DNA from: Mycolicibacterium chlorophenolicum
GTDB lineage: Bacteria > Actinomycetota > Actinomycetes > Mycobacteriales > Mycobacteriaceae
Reading direction: 5' to 3'
DNA length: 64,000 bases
Assembly (NCBI RefSeq): GCF_001044235.1
Contig: NZ_JYNL01000064.1
Span: 733,502 to 797,501, forward strand
Shown here piece by piece: positions 16,713 to 24,699 of the stretch. How positions within the stretch are numbered: position 1 is the stretch's first letter; the number at the start of each line of letters is the position of its first letter. The notes beneath the pieces are model-generated. The model worked only from the letters and a program-made list of their open reading frames with translations. It was not told the DNA's origin and searched no databases. The position numbers and the translations under genes are program-made.

Positions 16713-17465
16713 ATGAGCACTGACGAGAAGATGTTGGCCCGCATCGCCGCGCTGCTGCGCCAGGCCGAGGGCACCGACAACGAACACGAGGCCGAGGCGT
16801 TCATGGCGGCCGCGCAGCGGTTGGCCACCGCGACGTCGATCGACCTGGCGGTCGCGCGGTCGCACAGCCAGACGCGGACCGCCGCGCAGGCGCCGGTGCA
16901 GCGCACCATCACCATCGGCGAGCCCGGCGCTCGCGGGCTGCGCACCTACGTGCAGCTGTTCGTGGTGATCGCCGCCGCCAACGACGTGAAATGCGACATC
17001 GCGTCGAACTCGACGTTCGTCTACGCCTACGGCTTCGCCGAGGACATCGACGCCACCCACGCGCTGTACACCAGCCTGGTGCTGCAGATGGTGCGCGCGT
17101 CGAAGGACTACATCGCCTCCGGCGCGCACCGGCCGACACCCACCATCACCGCGCGCATCAACTTCCAGCTCGCCTTCGGGGCGCGGGTCGGGCAGCGGCT
17201 GGCCGAGGCGCGCGAGCAGGCCCAGCAGGAGGCGACGAGAGGTCCGGCGAGTGATCCGGGCACCGCAATCGCGTTGCGCAACAAGGACCTCGAGCTCAAG
17301 GACTACTACCGGCAGACGTCGCGGGCGCGGGGCACGTGGCGGGCCACCAGCGCGACGGCGGGTTACTCCTCGGCGGCGCGCAGGGCCGGTGACCGCGCCG
17401 GGCGGCGGGCCCGGCTGGGCGGCGAGACGGAGCTGGCGGGGGCACGCCCGGCACTGGAGAGATGA
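16713..17465 (+). CDS. DUF2786 domain protein (Rv0184-like)
   Basis: Protein of 250 residues, close to the 249 of Rv0184. The N-terminal DUF2786 motif is MLARIAALLRQAEGTDNEHEAEAFMAAAQRLA (residues about 6-37); an Arg-rich tail follows at about 190-250. Function unknown; the conserved N-terminus resembles a small helical module found with metallohydrolase-like neighbours. I chose the second ATG (16713) by length; an ATG 30 bases upstream is possible. It overlaps the next gene by 4 bp (ATGA). Confidence 0.82.
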   Translation: MSTDEKMLARIAALLRQAEGTDNEHEAEAFMAAAQRLATATSIDLAVARSHSQTRTAAQAPVQRTITIGEPGARGLRTYVQLFVVIAAANDVKCDIASNSTFVYAYGFAEDIDATHALYTSLVLQMVRASKDYIASGAHRPTPTITARINFQLAFGARVGQRLAEAREQAQQEATRGPASDPGTAIALRNKDLELKDYYRQTSRARGTWRATSATAGYSSAARRAGDRAGRRARLGGETELAGARPALER

Positions 17466-17956
17466 CCCGGGACGCGCAGCGCGCGAAAGTGTATGCCGCA
17501 GAAGGCTTCGTCCGGACGATGTTCGACCGGGCAGCCGAGCGCAACAACCGGGTCGTCGAGTTCTTCGGCACGCAGCTGACGCTGCCGCCGGAGGCGCGTT
17601 TCGCCTCGGCGGACTCCGTGCAGGCCTATGTCGACGACGTGCTGGCGCTGCCCGCCGTCACCGCGACCTGGCCGGGCCGAGGGCCGCTGCGGGTTCGGCC
17701 GCGCCGCGGGGCGACCGCCGCGCACTACGAACGCGCCGGCGACGGGGCGACGATCGCCGTGCCGGAGGGCCGCGCGATGTGGGCGCTGCGGGAGCTGGTG
17801 GTGCTGCACGAGATCGCCCACCACCTGTGCGACGCCGATCCGCCGCACGGACCGGAGTTCGTCGCGACGCTGCGTGAGCTCGCCGCCGCGGTGATGGGTC
17901 CCGAAGTTGCCCACGTCCTGCGGGTCGTGTGCGCGAACGAGGGCGTGATCGGCTGA
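17462..17956 (+). CDS. Putative zinc metallohydrolase, TIGR04338 family (Rv0185-like)
   Basis: Small actinobacterial metallohydrolase of 164 residues with a zincin motif HEIAHHLCD near residue 119 and a downstream PPHGPEF that would give the third ligand. The substrate is unknown. Always found beside the DUF2786 gene in mycobacteria, which is also the case here (ATGA overlap), so the two proteins probably act together. Confidence 0.85.
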   Translation: MTRDAQRAKVYAAEGFVRTMFDRAAERNNRVVEFFGTQLTLPPEARFASADSVQAYVDDVLALPAVTATWPGRGPLRVRPRRGATAAHYERAGDGATIAVPEGRAMWALRELVVLHEIAHHLCDADPPHGPEFVATLRELAAAVMGPEVAHVLRVVCANEGVIG

Positions 17957-17980
17957 GCCACGCGCGGTACGGTCGCTGAT

Positions 17981-18640
17981 GTGACCGAGCCCGACTGGGT
18001 GTCCCTCGACGAGATGTTCACCGACCTGCTGCACACCGAGGACGATGCGCTGCGCGCGGCCCGCGACGCCGGATCCGCGGCGGGGATGCCCGCCATCGAG
18101 GTCTCGGCGCAGCACGCCAAACTGCTGTCGCTGTGGGTGCGGGTCGCCAAGGCGCGCCGGGTCCTCGAGATCGGCACTCTGGCCGGCTACTCCACGATCG
18201 CGCTGGCCCGGGCCGTCGGGTCCGACGGCTCGGTGATCAGCCTCGAATTCGAGCCGGCGCACGCCGAGGTGGCGCGCGCCAACCTGGAGCGGGCGGGCGT
18301 GGCCGACCGTGTCGAGATCATCGTCGGCGCCGCGCTGGACACGCTGCCCACACTGGCCGACCGGGCACCGTTCGACCTGGTGTTCATCGACGCCGACAAG
18401 GAGAACAACGTCGCCTACGTCGAGTGGGCCATCACCCTCGGCGCCCCCGGAACCGTGATCATCGTCGACAACATCGCACGCTTCGGGCGCGTACTGCATC
18501 CCCGGCCCGACGATCGGCAGGCGCAGGCCGTGCGCGACATGCTCGCGATGATGGGCGCCCATCCACGCCTGGACACCGCCGCGATCCAGACCGTCGGCAC
18601 CAAGGGATGGGACGGCTTCGCGGTCGCGGTGGTCGGTTAA
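17981..18640 (+). CDS. O-methyltransferase (Rv0187-like, class I SAM-dependent)
   Basis: CCoAOMT-family methyltransferase of 219 residues (Rv0187 is 220). SAM-binding motif VLEIGTLAGYSTIALARA at about residues 65-82, metal-binding VFIDADKENNVAYVEWA and VIIVDNIARFG. Members need a divalent cation and methylate catechol-like or other hydroxyls; the substrate is unknown. Starts at GTG. This is the last gene of the block shared with M. tuberculosis before the accessory region; the stop overlaps that of the convergent oxygenase gene. It is a distant paralogue of the MysB-like enzyme at 21783-22595. Confidence 0.88.
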   Translation: MTEPDWVSLDEMFTDLLHTEDDALRAARDAGSAAGMPAIEVSAQHAKLLSLWVRVAKARRVLEIGTLAGYSTIALARAVGSDGSVISLEFEPAHAEVARANLERAGVADRVEIIVGAALDTLPTLADRAPFDLVFIDADKENNVAYVEWAITLGAPGTVIIVDNIARFGRVLHPRPDDRQAQAVRDMLAMMGAHPRLDTAAIQTVGTKGWDGFAVAVVG

Positions 18641-19422
18641 CGCCAGGCCGCGCGGTCCACGACGGTGCCGCGGTGCATCACCCGGTCGCCGACCACGCCG
18701 TCGTGGTCGGCTTTGTGCATGACGCAGCGGTTGTCCCAGATCACCACGTCGTCGGGCTGCCACTGGTGCCGAAAGACGTTGTCCGGCCGGGTCGAATGCG
18801 TCAGCAGCTCGTCGATCAACTCCGCCGCGGCCTCCGGTGCCATCCCGCTGACCTCCCGGCAGCGCTGCCGGGTCGACAGGTACAGCGCCGTTCGCCCGGA
18901 CAGCGGATGCCGCAGCACCAGGGGATGCTGTGCCGAGGTCTCGGCGCCCTCGTCGAGGTCGAGCCCGGTGACGACGTGGGTGACGACGCGCTGGCGGATG
19001 CGGGCCTGCACGTCCCGCGGCAGCGTGTCGTACGCGTTGAACTGGTTGGTGAACAGCGTGTGCCCGCCGCACTCGGGCACCGTCACGGCGCGCAGCGCGG
19101 TGTAGGCCGGCGGGCAGCGCAGATAGCTGGTGTCGACGTGGAACGACGAGCGCGGCGCCCGGGTCCGGCCCACGTTGGTGATGACGTTGAGCAGCGGGGC
19201 ATGCGGGACCGGGGTCTCCCCGGTGGTGAACACCAGCTCGCCGAAGCTCTGCAGGAACCGCACGAAATCTTCGTCGTCGACGCGCTGGCCGGGCAGCACG
19301 AGCACCCCGTGCACCGCGAGCAGCGCGCGCAGGTGCGCGACGACCGTCGGGTCCAGTGGGCCCACCCGGACCCCGCGCACCTGGGCGCCGATCGGGTGTC
19401 GGGTGGTGATCTCGATCGTCAT
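18637..19422 (-). CDS. TauD/TfdA-type Fe(II)/2-oxoglutarate dioxygenase of the MAA operon
   Basis: Non-haem iron oxygenase of 261 residues. The facial triad is visible as H95-V-D97 and a distal His236 (WDNRCVMH), and Arg251 (RVMHRG), 15 residues later, matches the 2-oxoglutarate-binding Arg spacing of TauD. All catalytic residues are therefore kept. It is the last gene of the mysABCD-type operon and its start overlaps the mysD stop by 4 bp. A tailoring step on a mycosporine-like amino acid is inferred, for example oxidative removal of the amine-side substituent as MysH does for palythines. It could instead have an unrelated substrate. Confidence is high for family, moderate for pathway. Confidence 0.85.
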   Translation of the reverse strand: MTIEITTRHPIGAQVRGVRVGPLDPTVVAHLRALLAVHGVLVLPGQRVDDEDFVRFLQSFGELVFTTGETPVPHAPLLNVITNVGRTRAPRSSFHVDTSYLRCPPAYTALRAVTVPECGGHTLFTNQFNAYDTLPRDVQARIRQRVVTHVVTGLDLDEGAETSAQHPLVLRHPLSGRTALYLSTRQRCREVSGMAPEAAAELIDELLTHSTRPDNVFRHQWQPDDVVIWDNRCVMHKADHDGVVGDRVMHRGTVVDRAAWR

Positions 19423-20441
19423 GCCGCCTCGATGCGCGCCTCATGGCACAGGGTGTCGAACAATGCCGGGAGCGAATATCCGTGCGCGGCAGCCATTTTC
19501 ACGATCACGCTGGACGGGGCGAACGAGCAGTACGGCCCGGCCTCCAGGAACCACGGCACCCCGTCGGGATCGATGCGGAAGTCGAAGAGCCCGTAGTGCC
19601 GGCAGCCCAGCGCCCGGAAGCAGGCCCGCGCCGCACGCCACACCGGTTCGACCACCGGGTCGTCGTCAGAGACGATCCACGCGCGTCCCGCGTCGCCGGC
19701 CACCAGGCGCAGATCCCCGCCGCCGGAGCGGCCGAGCTTGTCCGCGGGCAGCCGGATCGGGGCGTCGAGCGCGTACTCCTCCAACGGCAGGCACACGAGC
19801 CCGCCGTCGACTTCCAGGACGCCGCAGCGTACTTCGCGTCCGAGCGGCACATACGTCTCGACCACCACGTCCGCCGAGTACGACCTGGCGCTGCCCACCG
19901 CGGCGCCCAACGCCGCGCGGTCGGTGACCAGCGACACCCCCATCGAGTTGTCCGAACGCGCGGGTTTCACCACGACGGGCAGCGGCAGGTCCACCTCGTC
20001 GGCGCGCGTCACGACCCGGCCCGCCGGCACCGCGACACCGTGGGCGGCGACCAGCGCACGGGCGACCGCCTTGTCCGCGGTGTTGGCCATCACCGTGGCG
20101 GTGTTCCCGAGGAAGGGCAGCCCCAGAACGTCGAGCAGTGCCCGATACGATGTCATCCCGGGGTGGCAGAACATCTGCGGCAGAACGACATCCACGCGCA
20201 TCTCGGCGAGCCGGGAGATGCCCGTCGCGGCCGGCAGCGGTTCGGCCGCGGCCAGGCTCTCCGCGTCGAGGCCGTCGGGAAACTGCCAGGTGCCGCCGGG
20301 TGCGACGTAGGCGAACCCGACCCGGTGCTGCTCGACCAGCGCCGCCGCGCTGGCGCGCGCGTACAGCCGCGACAGCTCCGCGTGGAACTCGTCGACCGGA
20401 GACCCGACGAGCTGAATGACGTTGCGCCCCAAGTCAGTCAC
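19419..20441 (-). CDS. mysD: MysD-like D-Ala-D-Ala ligase-type enzyme of MAA biosynthesis
   Basis: ATP-grasp ligase of 340 residues related to D-Ala-D-Ala ligases. MysD adds an amino acid (Ser or Thr in known cases) to mycosporine-glycine to give shinorine or porphyra-334. The sequence shows RVDVVLPQMFCHPGMTSYRAL, the ATP-grasp motif PLPVVVKPARSDNSMGVSLV, a metal-binding end FDFRIDPDGVPWFLEAGPYC, and a C-terminal FAPSSVIVKMAA. The GTG start overlaps the mysC stop by 8 bp. It follows mysABC in order, which supports the pathway call. Acceptor specificity cannot be read from the sequence. Confidence 0.88.
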   Translation of the reverse strand: MTDLGRNVIQLVGSPVDEFHAELSRLYARASAAALVEQHRVGFAYVAPGGTWQFPDGLDAESLAAAEPLPAATGISRLAEMRVDVVLPQMFCHPGMTSYRALLDVLGLPFLGNTATVMANTADKAVARALVAAHGVAVPAGRVVTRADEVDLPLPVVVKPARSDNSMGVSLVTDRAALGAAVGSARSYSADVVVETYVPLGREVRCGVLEVDGGLVCLPLEEYALDAPIRLPADKLGRSGGGDLRLVAGDAGRAWIVSDDDPVVEPVWRAARACFRALGCRHYGLFDFRIDPDGVPWFLEAGPYCSFAPSSVIVKMAAAHGYSLPALFDTLCHEARIEAA

Positions 20442-21786
20442 CGCCCGATTCGACGAGCTTGCCGATGTTGAAGTCGATGCGCCGCCACCCGCGCCGGCGT
20501 CGCAGGTTGTCGACGAGCAGGGCCGGGATCTGCAGGTGGTACACCCCGAGATAGGGCAGCGGGTCCCACCCCGCGAAGATCGCGTCCCGGCCCTCGGCGA
20601 TCACCCGCAGTCGCCGCAGCCGGTCGGGTCCACGCAGCAGGCGCCACAGCTCGTGGTAGATCCAGTACGTCGGGGTCGAACCCGGCAGCGGGGTGATCGC
20701 GGTGGCCCGGTCCTCCAGGTACGCCTGCGCCACGTCGGGGTGGTCGTGGAACATCGTGATCGCGCTGTGGGTGCGGGGATTGCACTCGATCGCGTACACG
20801 CGTCCGTCGGCCGCCTCGATGAAGTCGAACGAGACCTGACCGGTGAGCCCGAGTGCCGCGGCGAAGCGGGTGACCCACGCCCGGATCGCCGGCCGGTCGA
20901 CGAACCGGTAATTCAGTTGCACCGCTGAGGATTCACAGCAGCCGTACACGGTGACGGCGCCGTCGCGCACGGTGGAGTGCGTGCAGTACTCCTGGCCGTC
21001 GACGTATTCCTGCAGCAGCCACGGGTCGCCGGGCGAGATCTCGAGGCTGTGCGCGAACGCCGCGTTGTGTTCGGGGGTGTCGCGGTGCAGACGCGTCAGA
21101 TCGGTGCGGCCGACCGGGTTGTAGGACAGCCTCTTGAGGATGTAGGAGCGGCCCGGGGCGAAGTCGAAGCGCTCGATGTCGCGGGGGTCGGTGACGAGCA
21201 CGGACTCCGGCACCGTCAGGCCGATCGAGGTGGCCAGCCTGCTGAAGTCGCGCTTGTCGTCGAGCGTCGCGATGAGCGCCGCCGAGCCGTGCAGGATCTC
21301 GCAGTGCCCGCCCACCAGATCCCGGACGGCTGCTTCGGGCACGCTGGCCGCCGGGCTGGACACCGGCACGAAGACGTCCACCTCCTCGGCGGCGATGATG
21401 TCCGCCAGGGCCTGGGCGTAGTGCGGATCCGACGCCTCGGGCGTGCAGTGGAACGCCGACACCGCGCGGGAGAAGCGGTGACCGGTCCAGCGGTACTTGG
21501 CCGACTCGGCGAGCACCACCCGGTGCCCGGCCAGATGGAACGCGCGGGCCAGGTGCAGCGCCTTGGTCATCTTGCCGCCGCTGACGAGCACCGTCCGCGG
21601 CCGGGTGGCGGCGCGGACGGCGGGACGCGGCGCGCGCCGCAGCAGCGCCAGCCCGGTCACGGCGAGGTCGACGGGCAGCGTCGCGGTCAGGGCGGCGAGG
21701 ACGGCGAGGGTGCGGGCGGCGTCGGGAGGACGCCGCACCGCACCCGCCGGGGCGGCCCGGTCTGTGGTTTCCGCGGTGAGGGTCAT
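20434..21786 (-). CDS. mysC: MysC-like ATP-grasp ligase (mycosporine-glycine synthase)
   Basis: ATP-grasp enzyme of 450 residues that in cyanobacteria joins glycine to 4-deoxygadusol. The sequence tracks MysC closely: VLVSGGKMTKALHLARAFH at about residue 65, YILKRLSYNPVGR, CTHSTVRDG, VYAIECNPRTHSAITMFHDH (in part), TYWIYHELWRLL, and the terminal IDFNIGKLVESGGD. A hydrophobic stretch at about residues 25-52 near the N-terminus is also seen in the cyanobacterial protein. ATG start overlaps the mysB stop by 4 bp. Confidence in family is high. Confidence 0.92.
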   Translation of the reverse strand: MTLTAETTDRAAPAGAVRRPPDAARTLAVLAALTATLPVDLAVTGLALLRRAPRPAVRAATRPRTVLVSGGKMTKALHLARAFHLAGHRVVLAESAKYRWTGHRFSRAVSAFHCTPEASDPHYAQALADIIAAEEVDVFVPVSSPAASVPEAAVRDLVGGHCEILHGSAALIATLDDKRDFSRLATSIGLTVPESVLVTDPRDIERFDFAPGRSYILKRLSYNPVGRTDLTRLHRDTPEHNAAFAHSLEISPGDPWLLQEYVDGQEYCTHSTVRDGAVTVYGCCESSAVQLNYRFVDRPAIRAWVTRFAAALGLTGQVSFDFIEAADGRVYAIECNPRTHSAITMFHDHPDVAQAYLEDRATAITPLPGSTPTYWIYHELWRLLRGPDRLRRLRVIAEGRDAIFAGWDPLPYLGVYHLQIPALLVDNLRRRRGWRRIDFNIGKLVESGGD

Positions 21787-22595
21787 CGCGGGAGCGGACG
21801 GATCAGGGTCAGCCCGTCGCGGACGGGGATGAGCACCTGTTCGGTCCGCGGGTCGTCGGCCAGGGCGCGGTTGAATGCCGCGATGGCCCTGCCGTTCTCG
21901 GTGACGGCGTCACCGGCAGTCCACGGCTGGCCCTGCATCAGCGTGTTGTCCACGGCGATCACCGCACCGGGCGCCAGCAGGGTCGAGTCGAGCAGCAGGT
22001 CGAGGTAGCCCTGGTAGCCGCTCTTGTCGGCGTCGACGAACACGATGTCGAACGGGGGCTCCCCGCCGTCGGCGAGCCGGCGCAGCGTCTCCAGTGCGGG
22101 ACCCTGCTCGATCCGGATCCGGTCCCCGATGCCGGAGCTGTCGAACGCGGCCCGGGCGATCTCGGCGGCGCCGGCATCGATCTCGCACGCGACCACGACG
22201 CCGTGCGCGGGCAGCGCCTCGGCCATGGCCAGCGCGGAGTACCCGGTGAACATGCCGATCTCGAGCACCCGCGCCGCGGAGGTCATCCGAACCAGGAACT
22301 TGAGCAGCTGTCCCTCGACGTGCCCGGACAGCATCTCCTGTTCCAGCCCGTCGCGCCACAGGTGGGCGCGGGTGCGCCGGGCCAGGTCGGCCAGCGCCGG
22401 CGACTCCCCGGTGGTGTTGGCCTCCAGGTAGGGATCCAGACCGGCCGCGAGATCCCTTGCCCGGCAGAGCTTCTCGATGGTCACCGCGTCGACGGACGGC
22501 TGCGCACGCACATGGTCGCACAGCTCGGCGAGCTGCTGGGCGAGGATGGTCGTCGGCGTGACCGGCCGCGGCACCGCGGCGAGGACCTCAGCCAT
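21783..22595 (-). CDS. mysB: MysB-like O-methyltransferase (4-deoxygadusol synthase)
   Basis: SAM-dependent methyltransferase of 270 residues that converts desmethyl-4-deoxygadusol to 4-deoxygadusol. It matches cyanobacterial MysB through AAGLDPYLEANTT, LEQEMLSGHVEGQLLKFLVR, the SAM motif VLEIGMFTGYSALAMAEALP, IVFVDADKSGYQGYLDLLL, and the C-terminal QVLIPVRDGLTLIRPL. The N-terminal extension of about 70 residues distinguishes it from ordinary CCoAOMTs such as the neighbour at 17981. The start overlaps the mysA stop by 8 bp. Confidence 0.92.
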   Translation of the reverse strand: MAEVLAAVPRPVTPTTILAQQLAELCDHVRAQPSVDAVTIEKLCRARDLAAGLDPYLEANTTGESPALADLARRTRAHLWRDGLEQEMLSGHVEGQLLKFLVRMTSAARVLEIGMFTGYSALAMAEALPAHGVVVACEIDAGAAEIARAAFDSSGIGDRIRIEQGPALETLRRLADGGEPPFDIVFVDADKSGYQGYLDLLLDSTLLAPGAVIAVDNTLMQGQPWTAGDAVTENGRAIAAFNRALADDPRTEQVLIPVRDGLTLIRPLPR

Positions 22596-23805
22596 CGACG
22601 GTGGCGGCGGTGAACGCGTCGATGCCGTCGCCCCCGCGGTCGTACTCGGCGCACAGCTTCTTGTGCAGCGTCAGCGTGTCGACGAGCTCGTCGACGGTGA
22701 CGTCGTTGAGGAAGCGGCAGGTTCCGATCGGGTCGGGCACCGCGGCGCGCAGGATCCCGTCGCGGGTGCGCAGGATCGCCGCCGTCGCCCGCTCGAGCAG
22801 CTCGGGTGTCAGGTACTCGGAATCCAGCGCCAGACCGAGCGCGCTCATCGTGGCCAGCACGCGGTCGCGGCCGCCGGCGGTGAGCAGGCCCCGGCGCTCG
22901 GCCAGCGTGACCGACAGCGCCATGTCGATGCTGATCGCGTGGCCGTGGAAGAACGGCGTCGGCGGGGTCAGCTCCAGCGTGGGGCTCCAGGTGTGGCCGA
23001 ACGCGATGACCCGGTCCAGGTCGATCTCGTGCAGGTTCGGTGCTTCCAGCTCGAGCATGGTGGCGATCGCCTGGTAGGTCAGCCGGTGCGCGGTGGCCCG
23101 CAGCAGCGGCGTGCCGTCCTGGTGGCCGAATCGGGTGGCGAGTAGTTCGGGTCCGAAACGTTCGAGCAGGTCGAAGATCTCGGCGTTGCCGACGACGGAG
23201 ATCTTGATCAGCTCGGCCATGCCGTTGCGGATCTGGTCCTCGGGCAGTGTCTTGAGGAACGAGAAGTCCAGGAACACCTGCTGCGAGGCGTGGTAGGCGC
23301 CCAGCCGGTTCTTGTGGTGGCCGTGGTTGACGGCCACCTTGATCGACACGCTCGCGTCGATCAGCCCGATCAGCGTGGTGGGGATCCGGATGTAGGGCGT
23401 GTTGCGCCGGTAGCTCGCACACGCGAATCCCGCGACGTCCGTGGTCAATCCGCCGCCGACGACGAGCACCGGTTCGGTGCGCACGAGGCCGAAGTGATCG
23501 AACTCGGTGACGATGCGTTCGAAGGTCTCCAGCGACTTGGCGGTCTCGTGGATGTGGACGCCGATCACGGTCAGATCGATCCCGTGGTGGTCGAAGTACG
23601 CGTCGATGCTGTCGCGGTAGAGGTCGTAGACGACCTCGTCGATGACCATCAGCGTGCGTCCGTACCGACGGTAGGCGTCGGCGAGTTGGGTGTTGTCGAT
23701 GTCGAATACGCCGTCGACGTAGGTCAGGTCGTAGGAGATGCGTTCATAGCCTTCGACGTGGAAGTTGCGCTCGGAGGCGGTGACTCGTGCGGTGAGGTCG
23801 CTCAT
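22588..23805 (-). CDS. mysA: MysA-like desmethyl-4-deoxygadusol synthase (sedoheptulose 7-phosphate cyclase)
   Basis: Dehydroquinate-synthase-like cyclase of 405 residues that acts on sedoheptulose 7-phosphate. It has the NAD and metal-binding core VLVVGGGLTTDVAGFACAS, IPTTLIGLIDASVSIKVAVN, KNRLGAYH, FLDFSFLKTLPEDQIRNGMA (split), and VIAFGHTWSPTLEL. This pattern fits the desmethyl-4-deoxygadusol synthase branch found with mysBCD; the 2-epi-5-epi-valiolone synthase branch is the closest alternative, but gene context favours MysA. It lies 25 bp downstream of the HAD-like gene and upstream of mysB, on one transcript. Confidence 0.92.
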   Translation of the reverse strand: MSDLTARVTASERNFHVEGYERISYDLTYVDGVFDIDNTQLADAYRRYGRTLMVIDEVVYDLYRDSIDAYFDHHGIDLTVIGVHIHETAKSLETFERIVTEFDHFGLVRTEPVLVVGGGLTTDVAGFACASYRRNTPYIRIPTTLIGLIDASVSIKVAVNHGHHKNRLGAYHASQQVFLDFSFLKTLPEDQIRNGMAELIKISVVGNAEIFDLLERFGPELLATRFGHQDGTPLLRATAHRLTYQAIATMLELEAPNLHEIDLDRVIAFGHTWSPTLELTPPTPFFHGHAISIDMALSVTLAERRGLLTAGGRDRVLATMSALGLALDSEYLTPELLERATAAILRTRDGILRAAVPDPIGTCRFLNDVTVDELVDTLTLHKKLCAEYDRGGDGIDAFTAATVDG

Positions 23806-23829
23806 GCGGGCAGGCTCCGTTCGTTCCGG

Positions 23830-24495
23830 TCAGGCGGCGGCCAACGCCACCACGCGGTCGGCGTCGAGGTGGTCGGCGGTGTCGGTGGCTTCGTCGAAGT
23901 CGGCACCGGCGGTGTTGGCGTTGGGGAAGGCGATGCAGCGCAGCCCGGCGGCGAGGGCGGCGCGCACGCCGCCGATGTTGTCCTCGATGGCGACGGCGTC
24001 GGCGGGCTCGATGTCGAGCCAGTCGAGTGCGAGCTGGTAGGCCGCCGGCGCGGGTTTGGGTTCGTCGACGTGGTCGTCGTACACGACGATGTCGAAGGTG
24101 GAGGCGTCGATGTCGGGTTCGAGCGCCGCGAGCAGGGCGTCGACGTTGGCCTTCGACGTGGTGGTGACGAATCCGACCTTGTGGCCGGCCGCCTTGGCTC
24201 CCTCGATGGTCTCGCGCACTCCGGGCCGCGGGCTCAGCGTCGCTTCGGCGAGCAGCTTCTGGAACAGCTGCGACTTGGTGGCGTGCACGGCGGCGGCGTC
24301 GACGTCCTGGCCGCGCTCGGCGGCGTAGTCGGCGACGCGCTGCGCGCCGCCGTTTGAACCGAGCAGGGAGCGGTATTCCTCCTGCGACCAGGTCCAGTCC
24401 AGCCCGTGCTGGGCGAAGGCCTCGTTGAACGCCTGACGTTGCAGTTCCGATGTGTCGGCCAGGGTGCTGATCGATCCGAACAGGATGGCGGGCAT
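23830..24495 (-). CDS. HAD superfamily protein with degenerate catalytic motif, first gene of MAA operon
   Basis: HAD-IA fold protein of 221 residues. Motif I, normally DxDGTL, reads G7-S-I9-S-T-L: both catalytic Asp positions are replaced (Gly7, Ile9). Motif II (FVTTTSKANVDALL), Lys of motif III (EPKPAPAAY) and the acidic motif IV (AIEDNIGGVRAAL) are kept, and the cap domain (LQRQAFNEAFAQHGLDWTW) is intact. It therefore looks like a non-catalytic or altered HAD protein, not a decaying gene. The ATG at 24495 has AAGGGA upstream and starts directly at the conserved core; an upstream extension lacks support. It precedes mysA by 24 bp. Confidence 0.82.
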   Translation of the reverse strand: MPAILFGSISTLADTSELQRQAFNEAFAQHGLDWTWSQEEYRSLLGSNGGAQRVADYAAERGQDVDAAAVHATKSQLFQKLLAEATLSPRPGVRETIEGAKAAGHKVGFVTTTSKANVDALLAALEPDIDASTFDIVVYDDHVDEPKPAPAAYQLALDWLDIEPADAVAIEDNIGGVRAALAAGLRCIAFPNANTAGADFDEATDTADHLDADRVVALAAA

Positions 24496-24601
24496 GGGGT
24501 TTCCCTTCTGGGGGCGGTGGGGGGACCGTGGCATCGCCGGCGCCGGGTGCTCGACGCGGATGCGAGGAAATGCTCTCGAATTACCATTACTGGATCTAGA
24601 G

Positions 24602-24632
24602 TTCATTAGTACACACCAAAATCACTAATGAA
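24602..24632. promoter_or_regulatory. Candidate TetR operator of the MAA locus
   Basis: Perfect inverted repeat: TTCATTAGT, a 13-base spacer, then ACTAATGAA. It lies in an A+T-rich gap between the divergent HAD/mys operon and the TetR gene, about 107 bp upstream of the HAD start and 68 bp upstream of the TetR start. A TetR-type autoregulatory operator that also controls the mys operon is the simplest reading. Confidence 0.6.
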
Positions 24633-24699
24633 AAGGGCGTCCACCAATCCAGTTTCTGACGCATTGGTGACGCGATCGCAGCCGCAACGGGAAGGGCCC

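Noticed and set aside
18133..19596. Long plus-strand open frame across the O-methyltransferase and the oxygenase
   Set aside because: It spans two genes of opposite direction with clear motifs; it has no start signal or domain.
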